Source: Tyto alba
Lineage: Eukaryota > Chordata > Aves > Strigiformes > Tytonidae
Direction of reading: 5' to 3'
Length of the DNA: 64,000 bases
NCBI RefSeq assembly: GCF_018691265.1
Contig: NW_024881295.1
Span: 21,938,243 to 22,002,242, forward strand
Below, one piece after another: positions 27,121 to 39,000 of the stretch. The translations under genes and the position numbers were made by a program. The notes under the pieces were generated by a model. The model did not search any database. It was given only the letters and a program-made list of their open reading frames with translations, and had not been told where the DNA came from. The number at the start of each line of letters is the position of its first letter. The stretch's first letter is position 1.

Positions 27121-27151
<31 letters not shown>

Positions 27152-27181
27152 CAAAACAAAACAAAACAAAACAAAACAAAA
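27121..27181. repeat. (CAAAA)n microsatellite
   Basis: About 12 uninterrupted CAAAA units, in the putative 3' UTR shortly before the large purine tract. Confidence 0.95.
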
Positions 27182-27319
27182 CCATATCAGCATTAAATAT
27201 TAACTCTATGCCAGCACTGCAAAAACTCCTTGGCTATGTTCTGAAAGTGGGATAAGCTTTGCTTTTGCTCTGAGCATTGTTGCCCCATTGCTTTCTGTTT
27301 CAAAGAGGAAACCTTGTTT

Positions 27320-28219
<900 letters not shown>

Positions 28220-28247
28220 CTCCCTGGCTGTCAGAAGTACACGCAAG

Positions 28248-28255
28248 TATTTACA
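28248..28255 (-). promoter_or_regulatory. Pumilio-type element in the putative 3' UTR
   Basis: TGTAAATA on the minus strand is the core Pumilio recognition octamer. It sits in unique sequence just beside the large purine tract, so it would be in the mature mRNA if the long 3' UTR is used. A single octamer can occur by chance. Confidence 0.25.
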
Positions 28256-28580
28256 AGGTTTGTGTGAATCTGCACACAGTTCCCCTCACAGCGAAAGAGT
28301 TAAGAACAGAGATGTCACAATATTTATCAGTGCAGTAAAAAATATCATTTTTGGAAAAAAATATACCTTTAGTATTGCCTTTCTTAGATTAACTATGATA
28401 AGCAACAGATTAAAACCAAAAACCTCATCTTCAAGCACACACGACTCGCCTGTGGTAGCAGCACTGCTAGGGCCGGAGGGACACGGTGACCCGGAAACGC
28501 GGATCAGGAGTTTCAAACCGCCGGGGCCAAACGCAGAAGCCTCCGCGGCCGCTCCCTCCGCCCCGCCCCCCTCCTCTGCA

Positions 28581-29133
28581 GGGGGGGCTGACCCGGGGGG
28601 GGCTGACCCGGGGGGGCTGACCCGGGGGGGGGCTGACCCGGGGGGGGGGCTGACCCGGGGGGGCTGACCCGGGGGGGGCTGACCCGGGGGGGGGCTGACC
28701 CGGGGGGGGCTGACCCGGGGGGGGGCTGACCCGGGGGGGGCTGACCCGGGGGGGGCTGACCCGGGGGGGCTGACCCGGGGGGGCTGACCCGGGGGGGGCT
28801 GACCCGGGGGGGGCTGACCTGGGGGGGGGCTGACCCGGGGGGGCTGACCCGGGGGGGGCTGACCCGGGGGGGGCTGACCCGGGGGGGCTGACCCGGGGGG
28901 GGGCTGACCCGGGGGGGGGGGGCTGACCCGGGGGGGGGGCTGACCCGGGGGGTGGGCTGACCCGGGGGGGCTGACCCGGGGGGGGCTGACCCGGGGGGGG
29001 CTGACCCGGGGTGGGGCTGACCCGGGGGGGCTGACCCGGGGGGGGGCTGACCCGGGGGGGCTGACCCGGGGGGGCTGACCCGGGGGGGGGGGGGTTAACC
29101 CGGGGGGGCTGACCCTGGGGGGGCTGACCCGGG
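28581..29133. repeat. G-rich minisatellite, unit CTGACCCGGGGGGG
   Basis: Roughly 35 units of 14 to 18 bp, differing mainly in G-run length (6 to 12 G). Occasional variants are GACCTGG, GGTTAACC and GACCCTGG. It lies in the putative HIPK2 3' UTR, where the transcript would be C-rich. Unit counts depend on homopolymer accuracy. Confidence 0.93.
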
Positions 29134-29221
29134 CAGAGCCCAGCCCCTGCCCCCCCCCCGCACCACCAGCTCTCCGCGGGCAACGGCCGCCTCTGGGGTC
29201 GCTGCCAGCAATTACCTTTGT

Positions 29222-29562
29222 CCCGGGGGGGGGGGGGGGGGTGAAGGCCCCGGGGGGGGGGGGTGAAGGCCCCGGGGGGGGGGGGGTGAAGGCCCCCGGG
29301 GGGGGTGTGAAGTCCCCCGGGGGGGGGGGGTGAAGTCCCCCGGGGGGAGGGGGTGAAGTCCCCCGGGGGGGGGGTGAAGTCCCCCGGGGGGAGGGGGGTG
29401 AAGTCCCCCGGGGGGGGGGGTGAAGTTCCCCGGGGAGGGGGTGAAGTTCCCCCGGGGGGGGGGGTGAAGGCCCCCGGGGGGGGGGGTGAAGGCCCCCGGG
29501 GGGGGGGTGAAGTTCCCCGGGGAGGGGGTGTGAAGTCCCCCGGGGGGGGGGTGAAGGCCCCC
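29222..29562. repeat. G-rich minisatellite, unit GTGAAGGCCCCCGGGGGGGG
   Basis: About 14 units of 20 to 26 bp alternating between GTGAAGGCC, GTGAAGTCC and GTGAAGTTCC forms, with variable G-runs. It is separated from the previous array by about 90 bp of unique sequence, so two distinct arrays lie side by side. Confidence 0.92.
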
Positions 29563-31783
29563 TCGGCGCGGAGCCCCGGGCCGGCGGTGCTCCGGGGCGG
29601 GCGGTGAGCTCGGGGGCACCGCGGCGCCCCGGGGAGGAGGTTGGACCCCGGGGGACGTGGAACCGTCGGGGGACCCCCCGCCGCCTCCCGTCCCCCACGG
29701 ACGGCAGCGGGGGGGGGGGGGGACACACGGACACCCAGCAGCGCCGGCTCATCTCCTCCCGAGCGTGGAGGGAGCAAAACGACTCGTGGGCCCAGCAGCG
29801 GCCCACGGGCAGTAAGGTGGGGGCTCCGTGGACTTTGGACACAGCGCCCACCGGCGAGACTCGGGGACACGGGGGGGGGGGGGTGACCCGGTTGGGCGCC
29901 CAGGACCGCAGAGCGGCTGCTTCGAAAATCCTGCAGCGACGGGGACCACAGCGGGGAGAGTTCTGCCGGCCTGAAGGAGGAGATGATTTCTCCCCCAGTC
30001 TTCCCCTCCTGCGTTGCCTACCCTCAGCAAAGATTATTTCCGCAGACATTGCCCGCAGTTATCCAGGATTCGGCCGATGTCTGACGGGCTGATTGCTAAG
30101 CCGTGGAAAAACACACGCGTGAGTCCAACACCCTTTCCCAGCCGTGCCTGGCCCGACCGCGGCAGCACTGTTTGGGGTCTGATCCATGGAACAAAACCAG
30201 TATCCTAAATCCAGGGAAGGAGACGCTACAGAAGCATGGAGAGCATCCAGAAGCTTATCCCCACTATGCAGCTCACCACTTCCACGCTGCACTGTCGCTA
30301 CTGAAAGACTTTAATCGGCGTGAACAACAGCGAGAGAAGAATAATGTTTTCGACATCCCCTACAGTTTAGGATAGCAGCAATATTTAGTATGAATTTCTC
30401 TGCTCGTCAAGCTAGCTACTCAAAATGATGACAGAAACTTGAGAGAAAAAGAAAAAGAAGAGAAAGGAAAGATGGAGTTCCACAGCATATCCCTCTTGCC
30501 TGGCAGTCACCACTTGTGGCTTCATTTCATTTCTGGACTGGGTGGGTGTCTCTCTCTCTCTCTCTCTCTCTCAAAAAAAGAAAAAAAAGAAAAAAAAATC
30601 TTTGGTTAAAGAAACAAAACAGGTTTATCACCCTTCAAGTTTGCTAATGGAATTGCTTTCAAACCAAATTACAAGACATTATCCCTTGAAAGTATAAAAA
30701 AGGAATAATGTCACAGACAGAAGCGTCCCTTTCTTGGAATGTTTTCTGTATTATGAAGAAACTACTAGAGAAATAGAGAGAGAGAGACTTGCCAAGGCCC
30801 AACTTGCTGGGTGCAAGCAGGTACAACGCTGCCGAGGAAGATGCAATTGCATTTGTCCTCCCAAATGACTGGGTTTGGCCCAGCCTGCAGTGAGAAGCGC
30901 CTCCATTTGGGTTTTCCTGTTCTGCTCATGTTAACAGTTCTCTCCCCTCTCCTGCATTCTGGTTTCACAGCAGGAATCTGAACATCCACCTCTGAGAAGA
31001 GGCGGCATCCGTGCCTTCCTTCTGCTTCCCGCACGGGAAGAGCGCAAGACGAGGTGATGAAGGGGACTGCGTTTTCACTGTGCCAACCACAAGCCACCCA
31101 TAAAACTTCCAGCATCTAAACATTCACCTCCCCTCTCAAGTTGCCATGCCGTTTACCCCACGCACATGAAGAACACCAACCCAACCCAAACCCGCCAATC
31201 CCCTTCCCTCTCCAAAGGACTTTGCGAGTAAACCAAGCCGGCTGTTTTATGTATGTGTCAGCGACAGCATGCAAAGACTTTGCTTCCTCGGCTGAAACGA
31301 CCTTGTTTCCCGTGACCGTCCGTACCGCACCCTTCTCCACGCTGTGCCTTCAGTGCAGGTGTGAGGGAGGAGGTGTTGCTCAGCTCCCCCCTAACCACCA
31401 GAAGACAGAGCTCTCATGCAGCGTTGCACCGTCAAAGCAACTCGACGGCCGCGCTGTCCATCTGTCGCGCCCACAGCGTCCCATCCCCACAAGCATCTGA
31501 CCACCTACGGCCGGCAGCTCAGCAGCTCCAGGGCGGACAACGCGAACCGCGGCTCCTCCGAGAGGCACCGTGCCCCTTCGCACTGCCAGCCTGTGCCCTT
31601 GGAACGGCTCCACCGCCAAACGCCCCCCGAAATCAGAGCAGGTCAGATGGGTACACAGGGAAAATACAATTAACACACGCAAGACATTACTGCCATTGAG
31701 ATTGCAACCTCCCATGCTTCACCGGTCCTAGGCCAAAGGAGCGCATAAACAAGTAATTAAGCTGGAAGGGTTGAAGTCTGTTC

Positions 31784-31860
31784 GTTAGCAAAGCACTCAA
31801 GTGCATGATTAACTTTAAGTCTCTGCTGAAGTCCTATGGAGTTTAAATTCAGTCACTGCT
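31784..31860. mobile_element. Second likely copy of the palindromic relic, in the 3' UTR
   Basis: CGTTAGCAAAGCACTCAAGT, GCATGATTAACTTTAAGTCT and GCTGAAGTCCTATGGAG resemble the same family (GCAAAGCACTTAAGCATGTG, then CTTAACTTTAAGC). It is diverged, and sits in unique-looking 3' UTR sequence of HIPK2. Confidence 0.35.
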
Positions 31861-34273
31861 TCCCCCCATTCTAACAGAGCAGGCAATGCAAATGAAAACA
31901 TAAATATTTAAACTCTAGCAACCAGAATAGCTTAATAAAATTCCGCAACAAATAATTATAAAAGAAGGGAAAATCCACATTAGGGACGAGAAAAAAAAAA
32001 AAAAAAAAAGAAGCAAACCAAGCATCTTGGCCCTGAGGACACCTGATTAATCTTCAGTGAGAGTGAAAGAGCAGGTGAGGAACCCTGCCCTGTCTGCGGC
32101 CGTGCTTTACCCGGCTAACGCCGTCCGTGCGCCCCAGTGTCCTTTATCCAGTGCGGGACTGGGACCCCCCGCCGCGGCTCGTCCCACAGCCCTCCTTCCC
32201 CAGAGCCATCGACCTGCCTGCTGCTTTCGGAAAACCAAACCCCTAACGTGCAGCGTGGCCTCGGGTTCATCGAAAGGGCCCGGCGATCGTGGCCCGGAGC
32301 ACTAACAGATCCCGATCTCACACAAAGGTCCTATCGAACGGAAGGGACAGTGAGCCGGATCCCAGGACACCAGGGTCCTTACCTGCCTCTGATCCAGCTC
32401 TCCTGACAGATCCTTACGTTAGCTGCCGCTTGGTTTGGGCCTCTGAATGAATGTTTCTGGACTCATTCTGAAATGCAGATGTGACCCGGAGGATAACTCC
32501 TGTCCCTCAAGGCTGTAACCGCTCTCACGGAGCGGCCCCGCTCCCCCCAGGTTAGCGGCAGGGTTTTCATCCTCGGGACAATCTCGTTTCCCCTTCCTCC
32601 TGCAGTTTTCACAAACACAGCAACCCTTCCGATGCCACTGATGAAGAGAAATAAAATTAACAACAATAACAACGATACTAAGAGAAAAAAAAAAAAAAAA
32701 CCAAAAAAAAACAAACACAAAGATTAAGGAATGCGTGTGCAATTAAAACCCAGAGTAAAATATAATAATAATAAAATAATAATCATAATCATAACAACCA
32801 TACAATAAAATAACATTATCTTTCCTTTTCATGACACAAGCAGCATGACGCTCTCGCTCCCGAACTGGTGGGAGAGGAGAGGAATGCAACGGAGAGAGCA
32901 GGGCTTTGTTTTCCTGCCTCGGACAAAAGGGGACGTGCTGTCTTTCCGAAGGAAGGGGTAGGGTAAGGTGCATAGGCTGCTGGAAGATCGCATCTTCATC
33001 TACGGTATACTGAGCTGGAATGAAGGACAGGCAGGAGAAGAAAAGTGTGCAAGGGCAGCCCAGGAACCAGCGCTGGCAACCAGGGAGGTTATTTGGTGGT
33101 TTGCCAGAAGACAACAGCCTTGTTGAACAGCCTATGCATAGCGGGATCCCTTCTTCCAGGCCAGCCAAGCACTTACTGCAAGACAATGTATTTGTGCTCG
33201 TCTTTCTGTCAGCTTTTCCCACCTGAGAGAGCCTCCTTCTTCACTGCCACCCGGGGAACCCATCCCTCGCCACCCTGCTGATGAACCTGCTATTTTCCAG
33301 CATCTTGTGAAATAATACCTGAATGCTTCACGCTCTAGTGACAGGTAAGATTGGAACTGAGCAGCCACGTAGACTTCAGCTTTCATGGAAACGTCTTTTC
33401 AAACTCTCTCCTTCCCTCTGGCCTTCTCCCCCAGGCCATCCACAGGCACGGGTACTCTCGAGACACTTGCAAATACTGATGGGCCGGTAAAACTGCCATT
33501 GCCAGCGAAACTCCCCTCTGAGCCAAACCCAACCGCAGGAGAGGTTTCTCTCTTTAGAAACCTGTTGGAAAACACGACGGCCATGGAGCGTTCCTTGGTG
33601 CGGAGGACGCACAGAACCGCTGTGCTCTCCAGTTCCAGGGCCACGCTGCCGCCGGCGGCAATCTTTCGGGGTGTGGGCGAGGAAGGGGGAGGGAAAGCGC
33701 ACCCCGTCACACCTACGTGAGAGTGCATAAGGCCCGACGTATCACAATACTCTTTTCACTTAAGAAACCTGAGTTTGACTCTCTCAATCGGGTTTTCTCG
33801 TGCTTGCTTTAGGGACTCCAGCCCTTTCCTGACCCCCCTCCCATTGACAGACGCAGTGAGAGATGTTGGCAGCAACTAGTGTTTCCCCCTTTCACGGGTT
33901 AAAGTTTTGTTCCCAATTCAGACGCACGACCAGGACAACCTGACAACGCGGGGGGGACGCTGCCCTCCCACTCCACCGAGGATGTCGGTAAACAGCAGAA
34001 TGAGAATTCAGTTTCCAGGGAGAAAACCTGCTATTTCAACAGGACAGACACAGACCAGTCAACAAATGAATCCCCAGACCCTCTGGGAGTCACCCGGGGT
34101 CTCGCAACTGACCCGGTCACTTCCAGCCCATCCAGTGCTCGACAAAACACCCAGCTACATGCACTTCCAACCCCGATGAGCCTCCCCAACACCTTGCCAA
34201 GTGAGCTAAGATTGATGACGTGGGAAAAAAATAACCAACACCACCAGCAGAAGAAGAAAACCGGCAATAACAA

Positions 34274-34313
34274 CCCCCCCCCCCCCCAAAAAAAAAAAAA
34301 AAAAAAAAAAAAA
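34274..34313. repeat. C14-A26 homopolymer junction
   Basis: A run of C followed directly by a run of A, in the putative 3' UTR. A similar G10-A16 junction occurs at 23115-23140. Confidence 0.9.
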
Positions 34314-35326
34314 GAAAAAGAGCTGAGAGTAAATTCCGACTAGCCTCAGTCAGTTTCTAGGAGTACCAGTGGAAGTAAACCCTTAAACCGCGTCTGTAGT
34401 TCGGTAAGGCACTACGAGGGAATGATGTAAAACTAAGACTGTGACAGTTGTAATGGCTGTGCCGAGGAACACACCACAGAGAGAAGGCAGCATCTGCACG
34501 CACACGCCCACACGCGCGCACACGCACACACACGAACATACCTGGACAATCACATTTGTTACATGCCTATGTTATATCACTTTTCTTTGTGCAATCACAT
34601 TGAGGAATAGTCTATTGGTATCGTTGAAGTTCAACACAAAATAGTAAAAAGGGCGCATGACCTGTATAGTGCTACATTCTACCAGGGGGTGGGGGTGGGG
34701 GGCAGCTAAAATGTCTTCTCCTATACTAAAACGGCTAGGGATTGAAAAGGAAATAAAATCAAATGAAACGCAACTGAAATCCAACATACATTATTAGAGA
34801 TCTCGTTTAGGAATAGCATTTCTCAGGGATTTATCCAGTGTGTTCAAGGAAAGGGAGAAACATCCCCATTGCTTCTGCTCTCGACCAGTGCTGCAGGGCC
34901 TGTTTTGCCCAGGCGTGCTTAAGTGTAGCGGTGCTAGATCCGAATTTAGAGCACTGGGACATTTTCTCCTCCTCCCTCAGCCTCCCTTACCCACTTCCTA
35001 TTTCCAGAAAAAAAAAAAAAAAAAAAAACAACCAACCCAAAACCTCACGTATGCTTTGGGATATGAAGACCACTGCAAAGATGGGGTATAAACCCTTTGA
35101 AATGCTGGATAAATCCCTAATCCATACACCTATTGGATTAAAAACCTAATGGATTTCATTTTAGGTGTTCTGGACAACAAATTTTCTAAATGTAGCTCAC
35201 TATTGGATGAAAAGAACCTTTAAAAGTCTGTTGGTGAAGTTCTCCGAAAGACAGGACCCACTGGAGGGTCCTTCTGCTTCTCTCTCTCTAGTTTGGTGCA
35301 GAATGGTTGGGTTTTTTGTGGTTTGT

Positions 35327-35332
35327 TTTATT
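35327..35332 (-). terminator. Candidate proximal polyadenylation signal AATAAA
   Basis: A canonical AATAAA on the minus strand about 250 nt after the HIPK2 stop codon. It lies just past an A35 run in the transcript sense (35365-35399), so oligo-dT priming there could be mistaken for use of this site. Confidence 0.3.
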
Positions 35333-35362
35333 TTTTTCTGTTCTTTTTTTTTTTCCCCGTTT

Positions 35363-35364
<2 letters not shown>

Positions 35365-35399
<35 letters not shown>
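35365..35399. repeat. T35 run (A35 in the HIPK2 transcript)
   Basis: A homopolymer of 35 T on the plus strand, about 190 nt past the HIPK2 stop. In the mRNA it would be an internal A35 tract. Confidence 0.9.
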
Positions 35400-35403
<4 letters not shown>

Positions 35404-35583
35404 AAAAAGTGTAGAATCGGTTCTCCCCCTTCTTCGCTCCATTCCGCTTCTTCCGCAAAGTCTCCTTCGTTCAAGTTTCACAAGAGCCTCCCGTTGCATT
35501 GTCGGTCTGTCGCGTCCTTCGGTACAAAAGCGGCCGCCTCGCTCCCCCGGGACGGGTGCGCCTCTCGCTCCGTGTTCCAGTGT

Positions 35584-36051
35584 TTAGATGTAAGGGTACT
35601 GGTTGACCTTGGTGGGGCTCAGTGGGTATCCAGTGTAGACTGTGGAGGCTGGAGAAGCACTGATATAGGTCTGATGGGCAAACTGAGCCTGGTACTGGCT
35701 CGGGTGGATGGTGGGCGAGGGCAGAACCCGCGGGCCCATGCTGACGGGGACCTGGTGGACGATGCTGGCGGGGTAGGTGGGGTGCTGCACGGCGTGCCGC
35801 GCCGACCCTTGGGAGGCCACCAGGTGCGCGACGGTGCCCGTGGAGCCCAGCGCGGCCGGGGCGGTGTATGTGTAGAGGTGGGGCTGGGCGGGCAGGTGAG
35901 CGGCGGCAGCCGCGGCCAAGTGAGGATGAACCGTCCCGTGGCTGGGACTGTTGTGCGGGAAAGAGTACGGGGCCTGAGCTATCGTTGGGGTGATGTAGGC
36001 TTGCTGTCTCCGGTGACTCCCTGCGCGATCGGTCGAGATGTGCTGCTGGGC
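35584..36051 (-). CDS. HIPK2: HIPK2 exon 15: C-terminal coding part and stop
   Basis: 468 bp of coding sequence in phase 0, with acceptor TTATCCAG (AG at 36052-36053) and TAA at 35584-35586. It encodes [20 protein letters not shown], an Ala/His/Tyr-rich part ([20 protein letters not shown]), then [20 protein letters not shown] and the end [13 protein letters not shown]. This matches the Tyr/His-rich C-terminal domain of HIPK2. The Lys seven residues before the terminal Ile corresponds to the position reported as the MDM2-dependent ubiquitination site in mouse (from memory). The window shows the complete C-terminus with no frameshift. Confidence 0.95.
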   Translation of the reverse strand, partial: AQQHISTDRAGSHRRQQAYITPTIAQAPYSFPHNSPSHGTVHPHLAAAAAAHLPAQPHLYTYTAPAALGSTGTVAHLVASQGSARHAVQHPTYPASIVHQVPVSMGPRVLPSPTIHPSQYQAQFAHQTYISASPASTVYTGYPLSPTKVNQYPYI

Positions 36052-39000
36052 CTGGATAAAGACAGCAACAGTGATAAGCAGTTACAAGACAAGAGACGGC
36101 TTCTCTACCTCCTCGGTGGTGCCCGGGAGCCTCCCCGTGGCACCAGGACGGCCCCAGGAAAGTCCCTCGTGCTCCTCCTGACACCCTCAACATCACCACA
36201 GTCTTCCCTTAGAAACGGGTGCGGGCAGAGGGTCCCTCCCAAGCCTCGGAGGACCCCGCAGCTTCATACCTTCACCAAAACGGCCCCCAAAAGGACAGCG
36301 GAGTCCCCCGGCTCGAGCCACGACCTGTGCTGGCACAGCTACCACAGAGACCCGGCCTTGGATGCCCGGCTCCTAAAAACAGTCTTCCGCAAGTCCGGTT
36401 GCTCACACAAGACGTGGCATTTGTTAGTGAGAACTCTGCTGATGAAACGGGGTGCGCTGACAGCTCAGGGGAATGAAGTTTTCTAACTAAAGCTGTAGCA
36501 GGCGATTTATTTTTGCTCAGTTTGGGTCCTTTGCGGTTATCATCTCCTCAGTTAGCAAAAATAACTTTTTTATTTTTTAAAGATAAAACCCTCAGCCCGA
36601 TCAGATCCTGCAGGCACCTGGTACCCTCATGTAATCAGCCAGAATTACCTGAGCACGGGCAACCTCTTGCAGTGGGACAGGAGCAATGCACTCTTCCATG
36701 AATTTTCTAAGTTTTTCTTTCGCATTGCAGAATAATGTCAAGGAGTTTTCCCAGTCATTTGTAGTCAGAGTATTAAATAACCAATAAAGTAGGAATCAGA
36801 AGGCAAGAAGTGCAATGCTCCATGTTATTTCCTTCTATTCTCCCAAGCCCTCTCATCCTCTTTGTAAGCACTCCCCACGCTGTCGTTGTGGTCGGAAATG
36901 CAGCAGCCACACTCTTCCTCCACTCTTGGAGACAGCGTCTCGCCCACTTTCTCCATTTTCACTCACTTTTATTTCAAGTTTGTTTAAGTTTTTAAACTCC
37001 AACTACATTTTGAGGGGGAGGGGAACGTTCTTCTCCCCCGCATTATTAAAAAAAAAAAAATAAAAAATAATCCAGTTCTAGTTCTGCTTGTATCCAGCTC
37101 TGGATGCAAACCAGCACTGTCCTCTCAGCTCTCCAGACCTTCTCCTCTTGAAAGGTTGGTACCTGTGCTGTAACCTCCCTACTCTCTTTACTTCACCTCG
37201 GGGGAGAGGGAGGCCCCTGGTGCAGTATGTGAAAAGGGCGCTACTCACCGGAGCTCCTGGGGAGCTCCCCGGGGTGATTTGATCACAGACTATGAAACAC
37301 CTTGGGAACTGGGAGTAACGGGATTTGCCCAGCTCTCAGCCCAGGATCGCCGACAGGATGATCAAACCGCACTACATGAGGTCACAGGTATGCACAGAGG
37401 CTCTGCTTTGCCTTGTCGCGTCTGATGGGGACTTCCCTCCCAGTCCTGCAGCCGGGCTGAGGCACCCCCTTCACTTGGAAGATGCTCTCCTCACGGTTAC
37501 CTACAGCTAAGGAGAATTCAGTCCTGCTGCACTCTGTTGTGGCTGAGCCACTGCACCTTCCCTCTCTCGTTATTCCCACTCACGCTGCCGGACCGCCTGA
37601 CTTCAAAACATTACGGCGAGAGTACCGCCAGCCCACTCAGGGGTGGGACCTGCGCTGCCCCTGCTGCCCCAGCTGGAAGATCAAGGTCTGCAGGGAAGTT
37701 GCAACAAGCCGACCAAACTCAGCGTGGGGCCCAACCATCACCAGAGTGGAACGGGACAGCCCCCGCGGGAGGAGCGCTAGGTAACAGCTGGACGATGCAC
37801 CACCAACATCTGTCTCGGTTGACTTACCTGACTTAGATTAAGAGGCTGCTGCTGCTGGAAATGTGCTCCTGGTCGCTGCTGCCTATAGGCAACGGCTCCA
37901 GACGAGCTCCCTGAAGAGTGACCGCTGGTGGAGGTCACGGTGCTGGAGGACTTGGACTTGTAGGAGGATGAGTGGTGACTGGTGGTGACTGTGCCAGGAA
38001 AGGAAACACATTTGTAGCTTACATCACATTCTTTAATTGCTCACCCTACCTTTTCCTCACTGAAATCTCCTCCAGAGTGCCTTTTGGGAGGAGACATACA
38101 ACAGAAGCAGGATAAGAAAACGTTTTCTCTTAATTAACAGAATACCTCAGCAGGGCTTCATATACATGGCCAGCCTGTTATCCTAGAGGCAGACAAGCCG
38201 GCTCAGTATCTGGACCCAAACCAGGCCCAGAGAGGGCTTTATAGATCCTTCAGAAGCGTGAGAAACTGTTCTGCCAGCAGAACTGTACGATGCAGGTACA
38301 AATCCCAAGGAGCGGAAGGAAAGTATAGTGTGCACAGCACAAAAAAGCCCTGGCTTGGCTGACCTCACGGTGAGTAGGGAGGGCGGGAGAAGGAGCTAGT
38401 GGGGAGCCTCACCCTCTGAGCCTTTGTGTTCACCAGCAGTGTGTCAAAAGAAAGGACTGCCAAGTAGCTCAAAGCCAACTGCTTCGGGCCAGACTTCCAC
38501 CATAAGCCCCTTTTCAACACATCGTACTATCTAGCACTGCGGCAGCTCTGGATCAGCAAACCTCATCAGTCCACAAGGAAGATCCTGGGGAAATGTTCTT
38601 CCCAGAAACGTCAACAAGTTTGGATGAAAATGCACGTGTGTTCTCAACCTCTTACCCGCTTTAAAATAAACCTATGGAAAGGCAAGGCAGCAAAGGTTCA
38701 CACTTGCATTTGGGAGCCTCTCATGTCAAATGTTGAGCTAAAGGCTGCATTCTGTTCTTGGGTCTGTACAGAAGTAACTGGGACCGACCCTCGCCCCTGT
38801 GACTCCTGCGTGTACCAGGGCACATAAATAATGCAATATGGCTCCCAAGAACAGATGTGTCACTTGAGAGAAGGGCAGGAGCATGGCTTCTTTGGAAAAC
38901 AAAACAAACAAACAAACAAAATGAAACCGAACAATGAGATTCTTCCAAGATAAATCATTTATTTCTGACTAATTTTCTTGACGGAAGAGGTGCAATTTAC

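Noticed and set aside
28581..29133. Regular direct repeats considered as a CRISPR array
   Set aside because: The units are contiguous with no spacers, and the genome is vertebrate. This is a minisatellite.
35471..36199. 242-codon minus-strand ORF over the last HIPK2 exon
   Set aside because: It is in a different frame from the conserved HIPK2 C-terminus, and runs past the splice acceptor into intron 14.
35293..36486. 397-codon plus-strand ORF opposite the last HIPK2 exon
   Set aside because: It is a shadow of the HIPK2 coding exon on the other strand, entered through the T35 run. It has no recognisable domain.
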